A stretch of 62,509 nt of DNA. Source: Nemertoderma westbladi. Taxonomy: Eukaryota > Xenacoelomorpha > Nemertodermatida > Nemertodermatidae. The stretch's first letter is position 1. Each line of letters begins with the position of its first letter. Below the pieces are notes generated by a model. It did no database searches, had not been told where the DNA came from, and saw only the letters and a list, made by a program, of their open reading frames with translations. Location of the stretch: the NCBI GenBank assembly GCA_032718475.1, contig JAUCBJ010003634.1:1-62509 (forward strand). Reading direction: 5' to 3'. Below are positions 1-9,254 of this stretch, piece after piece. Made by a program: the position numbers and the translations under genes.

Positions 1-672
1 AGTAGTGTTAGGTGGCAGGCCAGCTGATTGAATTTTAGTTAGACGGAATACTTATGTTGACTATCTGTTACTACTACATGTAGTGAAATGTACTCTGTTA
101 TAATAATAATATAATTGATGTATTTAATTAATAATATCGTGGATGACATTGAACAGCAGTGTAAATTGTTAATCGCGGTTTACATTGAAACATCTCAACT
201 TGTTTTATTTATTACAAAAATAAGAACGAATTTGTCTTATCACTTCTTTGGTACGATTGTATTGAATTCATGACAACTGCTGTTATTATTATTAATCAAT
301 TGACACCTCGACCCCCCTCCAACTACTCTATCCAATGGAACAAAATAATCATTTCGCTAACCACTCTCTATCTTCTATAATCACAACAGCTGTTATAATT
401 CATTAGATGATTACAATATAATAATTATAGCTTGAAGTTGTCTAATTTCTCGTACACCACACACCCTTTTACCCTCACACTAATTTATTATCAGACAGAA
501 CAAAAAACTTTTACTTGACTTGTACTGTCTCCTACAACTAGCTTCACGGGCTGCTAGGCCCGTCTCTAGTAAATTTAATACTCGTATTCTGAATATAAGT
601 ATTCATTGTGGTTACTGTATATATAATTGAAAAGAGTATGGAACTAATATTGAACTGAATGACATATTTTTT
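1..672. other. AT-rich sequence, no gene seen
   Basis: I see no convincing coding region, RNA gene or transposon end here. It lies downstream of the minus-strand ShKT gene. Short ORFs are of the size expected by chance in AT-rich DNA. Confidence 0.5.
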
Positions 673-678
673 TTTATT
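673..678 (-). terminator. possible polyadenylation signal of the ShKT gene
   Basis: On the minus strand this reads AATAAA, inside an A-rich run about 130 bp downstream of the ShKT stop codon at 810-812. The distance is plausible for a 3' UTR, but the region is so AT-rich that the hexamer could be chance. Confidence 0.3.
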
Positions 679-809
679 TTTTGCTGCAGTAACATAGTGA
701 AGTTTAAATATTTTTTCCATCACAACATAATATAACAAGCTAACAATAAGTTCATGTCTATTTAATCCATAATTTGTTTAATGAAAGGTTTTCATTTGTC
801 GTCGCCTGC

Positions 810-2951
810 TTAGTTGTTGTTTTTCTCCTTTAAAGCATCGCAGGTGTGACATGTCGTCTGGCACACTTTGTTCATATACTGCTCGAACTCGACCGAACAA
901 TATCCTAAATAAAAGTAATAAAAGTTTGATAGTATGAAACTAGTTTACCAATGCAATTTATATGCTGATAATACTTTAGTTAACAAATTTACTAAATTTA
1001 TTAATTAATAAAATTTAAACCTAAAAACCAGAAATTAATAAATCTATTCCAAGAACTTAACTGTAAAAAAGGTGGCCTCATAACCCAAAGACATAGAACT
1101 TAGTCACATTGTTGGGGATTTGGCCTCTCTAACATTTGGACCACGAAACATGACAGTCGGAACCCATAGTTAGAGACCAGCCTGGATTAAGTGGAGAGGC
1201 AGGGCCTCGATCTGATGTAGGATTTTGGGGGGCATCCAAACCCGCAGACTTAGGCGTTGTCGGATATCAGTGTCACAAACCTTGACGCAGGGCTGAGTCG
1301 TATGTGGGACGCCCCCCTATGAGGGTCCTAGAATCTGCGGAGGATGCTAAATCCGCACTATATGAGGAACAAGCGACACAGATGAGAGCAAACTTTGATC
1401 CATTCGTAGTCTCTTGCGATGGAGATCTGGAACCACAGGCCAACAAGCTCCTGAGGATCTTTGCTGACTGGTTACACCACAACTGGGACATACCTTACAT
1501 CAAAGTCATTGGGTGGATTCGCCGCCATATGCAGTTCGCCATAATTCGAGGGGCATCTCATTGCATCAAAGTGGTCGAGGATAAAGTGGCGCATTGATCT
1601 GGGTATGGAGGATGGTGCTGGATTGCCGATCCCTCCGCTACTCCGAATGTACTGATTACCAGATGGAACCAGTTACTGGTGACTATCGCTGTAACTCTAA
1701 AACTCTAGTAACTATCTCATTTTCACAATATCTCATTTTCACAATATATCATTTGCTGTATATCATTTGTGTACATCTTGATTCATCTGTAAACTCTGTT
1801 ATTATTATTGTGCCCAATATTGTTAAAATTAAGATATACTAACTAGGGTTATTTATTATAAAAAAATAAATTAATAAATTAAATTAAGTACAATATATTA
1901 CGCACTCTAATTTGCTCGTTTCTCAAAACCAAATAAAATTGTAACATACCAAAATGTCAACATTACTTCTACACCCAAACAATTATTCTCAGTTTGTTAT
2001 TAAATATCACAGTTCTACCACATCGATGAAAAAACTGCTGAGATGTGTAAACTTTAAACAAATGAACGACAATTTTAATGAAACAATAAATTTCATATAA
2101 TAATTAAGTAAATTGTCAATAATGTTAAACCGTCAATCGCATCAGCAGATTTCAGAGTGCTACCATATAGTTTAACTTACCTAGTGAAGCCCAGTAACCA
2201 CACCAAACTTCTCCGTCCTCATTATCAACGCAATCTGCAAACAAATTGAATAATATAGATCTGGGAGAAATTGTTGTTGCATACATTCGTGTGAGCATTG
2301 TGATAGACACGCATTTTCCTTACCTTGTGTGAGATTAAAGATTACAGTAATAACACAACAGGGACTGCCAAAGTAAGGTACATATAACAAACTATGTTGC
2401 TTGTGCTGTCTACATTAGCAAACCCTGCGACTGAAAACCCCTCAATATATAATTACCCGGTGAAAATACAATCTTTATGAACTTACCCTTTTCAACACCA
2501 ATGCATGAACCGTCCCACTCCCTGCAAGTTCTTTCACAATTCTTGTACATATATCCGGGATTACGTTCGCATTCACTCGGTACTAATGAGTTGCCCCAAA
2601 ATCCGCAACCAGCTTTAGAATCTTCCAGATCGGCGCATTGAGGATTTGCAATGCATGAACCGTCCCACTCCCTGCAAGTTCTTTCACAATTCTTGTACAT
2701 ATATCCGGGATTACGTTCGCATTCACTCGGTACTAATGAGTTGCCCCAAAATCCGCAATCAGCTTTAGAATCTTCCAGATCGGCGCATTGAGGATTTGCA
2801 ATGCATGAACCGTCCCACTCCCTGCAAGTTCTTTCACAATTATTGTACATATATCTGGGATTACGTTTGCATTCACTCGGTACTAATGAGTTGCCCCAAA
2901 ATCCGCAATCAGCTTTAAAATCTTCCAGATCGTCGCATTGAGGATTTGCAT
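810..2951 (-). CDS. ShKT-domain protein gene, 3' exons
   Basis: Three exons read on the minus strand. Exon a is 2951-2487: acceptor ...TTTTAATAG, donor GGTAAGT. Exon b is 2234-2181 (54 bp): acceptor TTTGTTTGCAG, donor GGTAAGT. Exon c is 904-810: acceptor ATTTAG, stop TAA at 812-810. All junctions are phase 1 and the frame is continuous. Exon a (155 codons) holds three six-cysteine ShKT modules. Exons b and c hold the two halves of a last one (C-x8/9-C-GYWA, then C-x9/10-C-x3-C-x2-C) followed by a lysine-rich tail and stop. ShKT modules are compact disulphide folds, found in secreted enzymes, matrix proteins and venoms; which role applies here cannot be told. Upstream exons and the signal peptide are not in evidence. 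The 252-bp and 1,276-bp introns are otherwise AT-rich, and the longer one holds a LINE relic at 1250-1600. Confidence 0.8.
1250..1600 (+). pseudogene. LINE reverse-transcriptase C-terminal relic
   Basis: A 97-codon open stretch (1304-1597) resembles the C-terminal tail of metazoan non-LTR retrotransposon ORFs. It has a GDLEPQA-like segment, then a Trp-His rich helix, then 'VIGWIRRHMQFAIIRGASHC', matching the usual pattern of a tail ending in WIR.RLSF.LLRS...C. No RT catalytic core is present upstream. It sits in the last intron of the ShKT gene on the opposite strand. It is inactive, and the clade cannot be named from the tail alone. Confidence 0.55.
1601..2180. other. intron sequence, nothing recognised
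   Basis: AT-rich remainder of the last ShKT intron. I see no splice-flanked exon, transposon terminus or RNA gene. Confidence 0.5.
2501..2950 (-). repeat. three 150-bp tandem repeats encoding ShKT modules
   Basis: The string ATGCATGAACCGTCCC recurs at 2501, 2651 and 2801, a period of exactly 150 bp (50 codons), so each repeat adds one whole ShKT module without shifting frame. The two repeats nearest the donor are almost identical. The one nearest the acceptor (2801-2950) has more substitutions. All six cysteines are kept in every module, so selection on the protein is likely. The array lies inside one exon, which points to intra-exonic tandem duplication rather than exon shuffling. Confidence 0.85.
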
Positions 2952-3377
2952 CTATTAAAATAAAAATGGTAAAATAAAAAAACCACCTCGTCAGTCGCGG
3001 TCACTTGGTAGTTTGCAAATAAAGTCGTAGAAGGGGACAATTTGATTTGTCTATAAATCAAACTGAAATTTTTCTATTCGTGCGAGCAATCTTTGTTTTA
3101 CTGCAAATACGTTGGATAACTATTGTGAATGACAGTACTGTTTTCAACAGGTTCATATCCATACGGTTCTATTATTGTACCTCAGCAGGGGGTGTTGCCT
3201 CCATTCATCATCAGTAGAGGCCCACAATTTACAGTTACAATTTACCTCAACACAATTTGCGACAAATCTAGTGTAATATTTAAAGTAATTTGTTTTTGTG
3301 TGATCGGAATATTATTTATTCACATTCCATTATGTGAAACATTAAATATGATGCGAAATTATGCGTATTGCGAACCT
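2952..3377. other. intron or intergenic sequence, nothing recognised
   Basis: This is upstream of ShKT exon a on the minus strand. An 86-codon plus-strand ORF (3129-3389) has no recognisable domain. The degenerate LINE C may begin within this stretch, but no RT motif is visible before about 3390. Confidence 0.4.
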
Positions 3378-3936
3378 TCTGACAAATAATCATAGGATTA
3401 ACCATCTTTTATACGCGGATGATCTTTCTTTAATGTCTAACTCCATAGCAGGTCTCCATAAACTTAGATACATTTGTAGATTACTCTAATGGACATTCCA
3501 TTGTAGTCAATATCAAAAAATCAAATACATGTACTTCGTACCTGATGTAAATCAAGCTTGGTAGGAATGTTCAGTCTCAATCAGCTGTCCAGTTTATATA
3601 AGAGAGGTAACTTCCTCATTCGTAAGTTTAGTTTCTGTTCGAAAACTGTTAAAATAAAACTGTTCCATTCTTTCTGCACCCAGATATACTGTAATTCTTT
3701 ATGGGCAAGGCAAAATTGTTCTCTTACAATGTATAATCGATTACGGGTAGGTTACAACAATATAATTAGAAAGTCATTTGGATTTTCGTACGATAGTAGT
3801 GTGTCCTATATGTGTGGAGCTCTAAATCTTCCAAAACTCGTTCATATCCGCCACACTGCGTTGGAGTCCCTATTGCATCGCATGAGATCTTCTTAAAGCC
3901 GCGTTTTACAAACAGTTGCCTTAGTAACATGTACCA
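3378..3936 (+). pseudogene. LINE C reverse transcriptase, old CR1/L2-like copy
   Basis: The reading frame near 3395-3480 gives an RT motif 'INHLLYADDLSLMS' with the catalytic YADD, followed by a stop. After a frameshift, 3558-3896 reads the RT thumb and C-terminal region typical of CR1/Jockey-type LINEs (an SLY/LW.RQ..-like stretch, then 'LRVGYNNIIRKSFG'). At least one stop and one frameshift break it. The copy resumes at 15761 after an 11.8-kb nested insertion, and its 3' end carries GGAATAAAGATAAGAATAA, a tail style seen in CR1/L2 elements. It is the oldest layer of this nest. Confidence 0.7.
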
Positions 3937-3979
3937 TGAGCCGTATCATTGGTGTCCAATCTAATGTTGTGCCACAAAT
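3937..3979 (+). repeat. left 43-bp target duplication of LINE A(+)
   Basis: These 43 bp, starting TGAGCCGTATCATTGG, recur without change at 15718-15760, flanking the plus-strand LINE A copy. This is unusually long for a LINE target-site duplication. Confidence 0.8.
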
Positions 3980-4157
3980 ATTTTAAAAAATCAATCATCC
4001 CAAGCATGGAAATCGATGAACTTGCACTGGGCGGAAAAGCCAACCAACCACCAAGGTTAAGGCTCAATCACCAGCCAATCGCCTCAATGGTTGGATGGCC
4101 CACTTTGAAAAGCTCCTCAATATTGACAGGGTTTTGCCTGATAACTTTATAGAAGTA
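3980..4157 (+). mobile_element. LINE A(+), 5' part of an interrupted copy
   Basis: This is homologous to the EN-RT linker region of the minus-strand LINE A (reverse complement of about 12205-12360). It ends at ...CTTTATAGAAGTA, where the minus-strand LINE A is inserted, and the same LINE resumes at 14092. The left edge, next to the 43-bp duplication, begins inside the ORF, so this copy is 5'-truncated. Confidence 0.75.
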
Positions 4158-4639
4158 CTTCTAGTATCGGCATGCTGCATTGCAGCTGCATTTTTAAGAA
4201 TGCTATGCTGGCTTGTCGACAAAATTGCGCCACCACAACTCCCTATCACCCATGACATTTGCTAGATTATCGCATCTTCAAGGCCAGTGTGCTTTAACCC
4301 TATTACCAATGGGGTGTTTTGACCATTAGCACCACTGGGGGGGGGGGGGGGGGGGGGGGCGATTCGGCCCACCCACTATATTATTGTAGTCGTCCAATTA
4401 AATCCTACAAAATTTGGGCTGTTGGTGAAACAACTATAGATGAACACTACCAAACCTTAAAAAGTTAAAATTTCATAAGCAGGGACTCATAATTTTGATG
4501 AAAAATAAAAGTAGTCCCAGGACAAAATTACAAAATTTTTCGTTTTCTAAAAACTAATAGTGTGGCAGTGTTGGCTAGATTTAATAGGTTTTTCAAGTCT
4601 CTGAATCGAATGTGATTATATTCCACTTCCAAAAATTGA

Positions 4640-5400
4640 AGTGGATGCTATTTTTCGTGCACCTAAGAAGTGGGCGTGGCACTTCAAATTTTGAAAAATT
4701 AGATATTCAGAAAATGCACCTAATTTTTTTATTTCAACGCATCTTTATGGGTTTTCTGGGCCGCTGAATCGATTGAAAGTAATATAGCAGCCTGAAGACT
4801 GAGTGGTTCGCCATTTTTGGTGCACCAAAATTAGGGCGTGGCACTTCAAATTTTGAAAAATACGAGATTCGGAAAATAAACCAAAATTGAAATTTTAACG
4901 AATTTATATAGGTTTTCCAGACCGCTGAATCGATTGAAAGTAATAGAAGCCTGAAGACTTAGAAGTTAGCCATTTTTTGAAATCAAAACTTTAGTGTTTT
5001 TTCCGAATAAAGTAATTTTGAAAATTTGAAGTGCCACGCCCTAATTTTGGTGCACCAAAAATGGCGAACCACTAAGTCTTCAGGCTTCTTTCTATATTAC
5101 TTTCAATCGATTCAGCGCTCCAGAAAACCTATAAAAATGCTTTGCAAATCAAAACTTTAGTGTATTTTCCGAATCTCGTATTTTTCAAAATTTGAAGTGC
5201 CACGCCCTAATTTTGGTGCACCAAAAATGGCGAACCACTAAGTCTTCAGGCTTCTATACTACTTTTAATCGATTCAGCGCTCCAGAAAACCAATAAAAAT
5301 GCTTCGAAATCAGAACTTTAGTAAATTTTCCGAATAAAGTAATTTTGAAATTTTAAAGTGCCACGCCCTAAATTTGGTGCTCCAAAAATGACGTACCACT
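4640..5400. repeat. internal forward and inverted repeats of the TTAA element
   Basis: A unit of roughly 140 bp containing GGGCGTGGCACTTCAAATTT appears twice forward (about 4670 and 4837). It then appears three times inverted (AAGTGCCACGCCCTAA at about 5030, 5196 and 5355), each followed by TGGTGC(A/T)CCAAAAATG. Arms of this kind let the core fold into a large hairpin. Confidence 0.75.
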
Positions 5401-5402
5401 AC

Positions 5403-7417
5403 AGGCTCATTCCAAAGTAAAGTACGGGACATTCGTACACAATTTTGAACTTTGATTGCCTGTACAATGTTATCCACAGCACATATGTGCACAAAATTGT
5501 GCTTGGATTGAACTTTCGAATATCAGCTTTGATTTCGCAAAGCTTATGGCGGGACTTAGACACTTTTGAGAAAACACCAGCTTGTCCAATTAAGGTAAAG
5601 TACGGATTCGTACGAAATGGTTTTTTTTATTTTATGATTTCAATTCTAAAATTTAGCGAATTGTGCGCAGGTACAGTGTTGAGTTGATGTTTAGGATAAA
5701 GCTGTATTATTAAGCTTAAATAAAAATATAAATATAAGACGAATTGCTGCATTGCTAATTTTTTACAGTGTGGTTTGTGTGGTAAAGTATGGGACATTGC
5801 TAAGTAAAGTACGGGACCTGTACGAATTTTATGGTCAAAATGGTCTCTTACACTTAACCTAACAGTAATTTCTGGATAATTAGTGATAATAAAGTGCAAC
5901 TAAGTATTTCCAACCAAGATATGGATACAAAATGTGGGGCGGCCCACAAATTGACCCGAAGTCTTAGCATATGTGCCCTTGAGGAGTTGTATGTCATCTG
6001 TCAAATTTTTGATCGCTAATACTGTATAACTCGTTCATTTTTAGATGAAATTAAACCAAACCTGGTACGTATGAAGTCTGTCAAAAGTTTGGAAAGAATC
6101 TGAAATTTAAGGAATCAAAGGTCACATATCAGACAGTCTGTCTGTTGGTACCGATAGTTTCAAAATTTTGATAAAACCAAAATAAGTCCGCCAATCATTG
6201 ATGAAATATAACCAAACTTGGTACACATGTAGTCTGTAAAAAGTTTCGAAATTCTTTCCATTTTTCTGAAAATGTATCAATTACTGTACTTACCGATCTT
6301 CTTATCTGCTAAAAAACTAAATTTTTTGAAATTTGTTGTAAAGTACGCGACTTTACATGCATAAACTCAAAGATTAGTTAACTGAGGAATGATTCTTAGT
6401 TCAAATACATACTTCTATGCTTCCCCCTACTATCACCCTAAAGCATTATAACACTCCTGTCCTCCAGGTTTAATATATTACATTAATACAGTGCACTAAA
6501 ATGTAATCGCCATTATAATGGTAAAGTATGGGACAATTTTCAATTGGCCGTCATGATGTTTCTGAGGGAGTAGATTATGAAACTACAGGTAATTGTTTCT
6601 TTAGATGACGCAACACAAACGTGCTTTGCATTCCACTGGGTGATTGGGCTGAGTTAGACTACTTCTATGTGTATAAATTAAAAATTTCACTATTTTTTGG
6701 TAAAGTATGGGACTTTACATGCATAAAACCAAAGATTTCTTGACTGAGGAATGATTCTCAGTTCAAATATAGACTCCTATTCTTACGGCCGACTATGACC
6801 TTAGAGTATTATATCACTCATGGCTTCACATATTACATTAATACAGTGCACTAATATAATCGCCATTTTAATGGTAAAGTATGGGACAATTTTCAATTGG
6901 CCGCCATGATATTTCTGAGGGAGTGAAGATGAAACTAATTGTTTTATACAATGACGCAACACAAATGTGCTTTGCATTCCACTGGGTGATTAGGCTGAGT
7001 TACATCTCTGTGAATAAACTAAAAATTTCACTATTTTAGGTAAAGTATGGGACATCACAAGATTAACTTTATTGATTTCATTACAGAGGAATGAAACACT
7101 GGTGAAATTAAATGAAACCAAAAAAATTCGAAAATGGGTTTATTTTTGATTTGGTTCATGCTCAGAAATGTTAATTTATTGGTCATAGGAAGTGCCTACA
7201 GGAAACCAAACTTTTGCACACTTTTATTCACATTTTGTGCAGGGCAGGTCCATAATTTGTAATTCGACTATTTTTGATAAACCACCTGTGTTGATACAAT
7301 TTTTAGCACTGAATTCATGGAGTACGATAAATTTTGACCTAAAATAAGTATAAATTCAAAGCTACATCTCATTTTTAGAAATTAGTGGGGAGGTTGACCT
7401 TTTCATGGAATGAGCCT
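5403..7417 (+). mobile_element. 2,015-bp AGGCTC inverted-terminal-repeat element, copy 1
   Basis: It begins AGGCTCATTCCA and ends with its inverse TGGAATGAGCCT. An inverted copy of the same length lies at 60495-62509. It is inserted in the TTAA element. The flanks (...CACTAC and ACACTTAC...) give no clear target duplication beyond perhaps AC, so the superfamily is unsettled. The longest ORFs (80 and 90 codons) have no recognisable domain, so it is probably non-autonomous. Inside are nine same-strand copies of a GTAAAGTAYGGGAC motif, a duplicated block (about 6495-6715 and 6845-7055), and a module also found in the foldback at 17588-17900. Confidence 0.75.
5417..7053 (+). repeat. nine same-strand copies of GTAAAGTAYGGGAC
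   Basis: The 14-mer occurs at 5417, 5595 (variant, no GGAC), 5782, 5804, 6338 (variant GCGAC), 6521, 6700, 6874 and 7040. All are on the same strand with irregular spacing. They repeat in the inverted copy near the window end. They may be protein- or RNA-binding sites; the function is unknown. Confidence 0.8.
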
Positions 7418-7757
7418 ACACTTACATACTTGTATAGAGCATTAGAGTGATCCAAACCAATAAAAATAAATAAAAATAGCCCAAACATAAATAATTACTA
7501 AATCACGAATGACTTTGTAAAATTCGAAAATTTCAAAAAATTTGGTGCTGGAGACCAAATTTTGAGGTGGCACCCACATCGAAAAGTAGAAATCCAATTG
7601 CAACGGCGTTTTTTGCTAAAGATGCGGCATTAAATTTGGCTAATTCTCACAAAAAATTGGGCCGGTATGTAATGTGGTTGCATAGTTACAGCAACTAAAA
7701 ACTAGGAAGGGGCCGATTCGCCCCCCCCCCCCCCCCCCCCAGTGGTAATAGGGTTAA

Positions 7758-9246
7758 GATGCGTCTCAAGAAAGTCATGGGCTGTCCACCATGCTTATTC
7801 ACTCCATGAGGCTGCCAAAGTACAAGATTATGCACTGGCTGGTCCTCACGGCGAAAGCAATGTCCTGCAAAGTGGAGGCGATTTTGTTCTAGTGTCAAGC
7901 TTGGGGGAACCAATGAGACACCTCCAATGTTATATAGTGTCTGGTTGGAGATGTGTGCATTGTACTTGACACAATGAACCCGGCGTAGCATTCTTGTGAA
8001 TGTGCTACCAGAGATTTGGTGTCCTCAGCAGTTAGAGCCCAGCATGGACTCCCGTAGAGGAGTACTGGAACTACTGCTGCTCTAAATAATCGGACCTTAA
8101 GTTTCCGATTAATTCTCGGTGACTTCCAAATCCTGGAAAGCCTATTCAAGGCTGCCCATGCCTTTCCCTTACGTATTCGAAGGTCCTCACCTGACTTCCG
8201 GATCCATGATCCCAGGTAACAGAAGTCGTCCACATGCTCAAGCATACCATCCTTTGAGCTTATGCTCATCCGATCAGAGACTTGCTGAGGACTTTCAAAG
8301 TTAACGGTCAGAATTTTGGTCTTTCTGGAGTTAATAAAAAGACCAACACTAGAAGTAGCATGTTCTAATGAGCTGAGGAGCCGTTGGGCTCCCTCAAATG
8401 ATTCTGAGAGTACTCCTAAGTCATCAGCAAAGTCTAGATCAGTTAGGTACTTGGCAGGATTTCCTCGACTTCTGGAGCCAGTAGGTGGAGTTATCATCAC
8501 CCCATCATCATTATGATGATCTAAGGACATGTGTAGAACATAGTCAACCACAATAATGAACAAGAATGGTGCAAGTGTGTCTCCTTGGAGGACGCCCCAT
8601 AACACTTCAAATGGTTCTGTGTCACCGTCAACAGTAGACACAAATGTTGTCGAACCATCGTATACTGATCTGATTGCTGCAATAATTTCATCAGGAATCC
8701 CATATAATGAAAGTATGCTGAACATACGTGAGCGAGAGACTGAATCAAAGGCCTTGAAGAAGTCAACAAAGATAACAGCCAGATGCCTGTCTTTCTTTTT
8801 TGATAATTCTTCAATTATTCTTCTAAGTGCCAAAATTGGCTCCATGGTCCCACGACCTTTACGGGAACCCATTCTGATTTCCACGGAGCAGTCTCTCAAT
8901 GGGATCCCTGATGCGATTTAATAGAATCCTATTGTATAGCTTTGCAGCAATCGAGATCAATGAGATTCCCCGAAAAGAACCATAGAGTGTTAGGTTGCCC
9001 TTCTTGGGAACTGGCACCAACTTATTTGTTTTCATTTCTTGTGGGACTCTTGTTGTTCGGTACATGGGATAGATGAGTTTTAAACACTCAGGTATTTTAA
9101 AGACCTCAGGGGGAACACCATCTACTCCACTGGCACAATTGGTCTTAATGCTCTTTGCAGCAGCCTTCACTTCTGCAAAGGAGATATCGCCAATGGGAAT
9201 ATCTGGGAGTACAGACTCAGACACTTTTACTTCTATAAAGTTATCA
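7758..9246 (-). pseudogene. LINE A(-) reverse transcriptase, frameshifted
   Basis: The frame from 9246 reads the RT N-terminus ('SGVDGVPPEVFK', 'PVPKKGNLTLYGSFRGISL', fingers/palm motifs 1-2). It shifts near 8890, then runs through 'VIFVDFFKAFDSVS', 'GVLQGDTLAP' and the catalytic 'LDFADDLGVL' (FADD, near 8420) to 'WALTAEDTKSL'. It shifts again near 8010 before the C-terminal 'LRRVHCVKYNAH...' segment. The last codons run into the TTAA element at 7757. The catalytic residues survive, but at least two frameshifts and the insertion make it non-functional. A related plus-strand copy lies at 14092-15717. Confidence 0.85.
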
Positions 9247-9254
9247 GGCAATAC

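Larger units (their letters stand above)
4337..7740. repeat. mirrored poly-G (4337-4359) and poly-C (7721-7740) tracts
   Basis: There are 23 consecutive G near the left end and 20 consecutive C near the right end of the TTAA element, as part of its extended inverted repeat. Such runs can form G-quadruplexes. The exact counts may carry sequencing or assembly error. Confidence 0.85.
4298..7753. mobile_element. piggyBac-type element with TTAA duplication and poly-G ends
   Basis: TTAA at 4294-4297 and 7754-7757 flanks termini CCCTATTACCA (left) and the same on the opposite strand (right, TGGTAATAGGG). Inserting TTAA-to-TTAA into LINE A(-) and starting with CCCT fits piggyBac-superfamily ends. 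Just inside the left end a 23-G run is followed by CGATTCGGCCC; the right end mirrors it with CGATTCG and 20 C. No transposase ORF is present. A 2,015-bp AGGCTC element sits inside, leaving a core of about 1.44 kb. This is a non-autonomous element. Confidence 0.75.

Noticed and set aside
5445-5899. 80- and 90-codon ORFs in the AGGCTC element as a transposase
   Set aside because: Too short, opposite strands, no catalytic motif. They recur at 62013-62467 only because that is the inverted copy.
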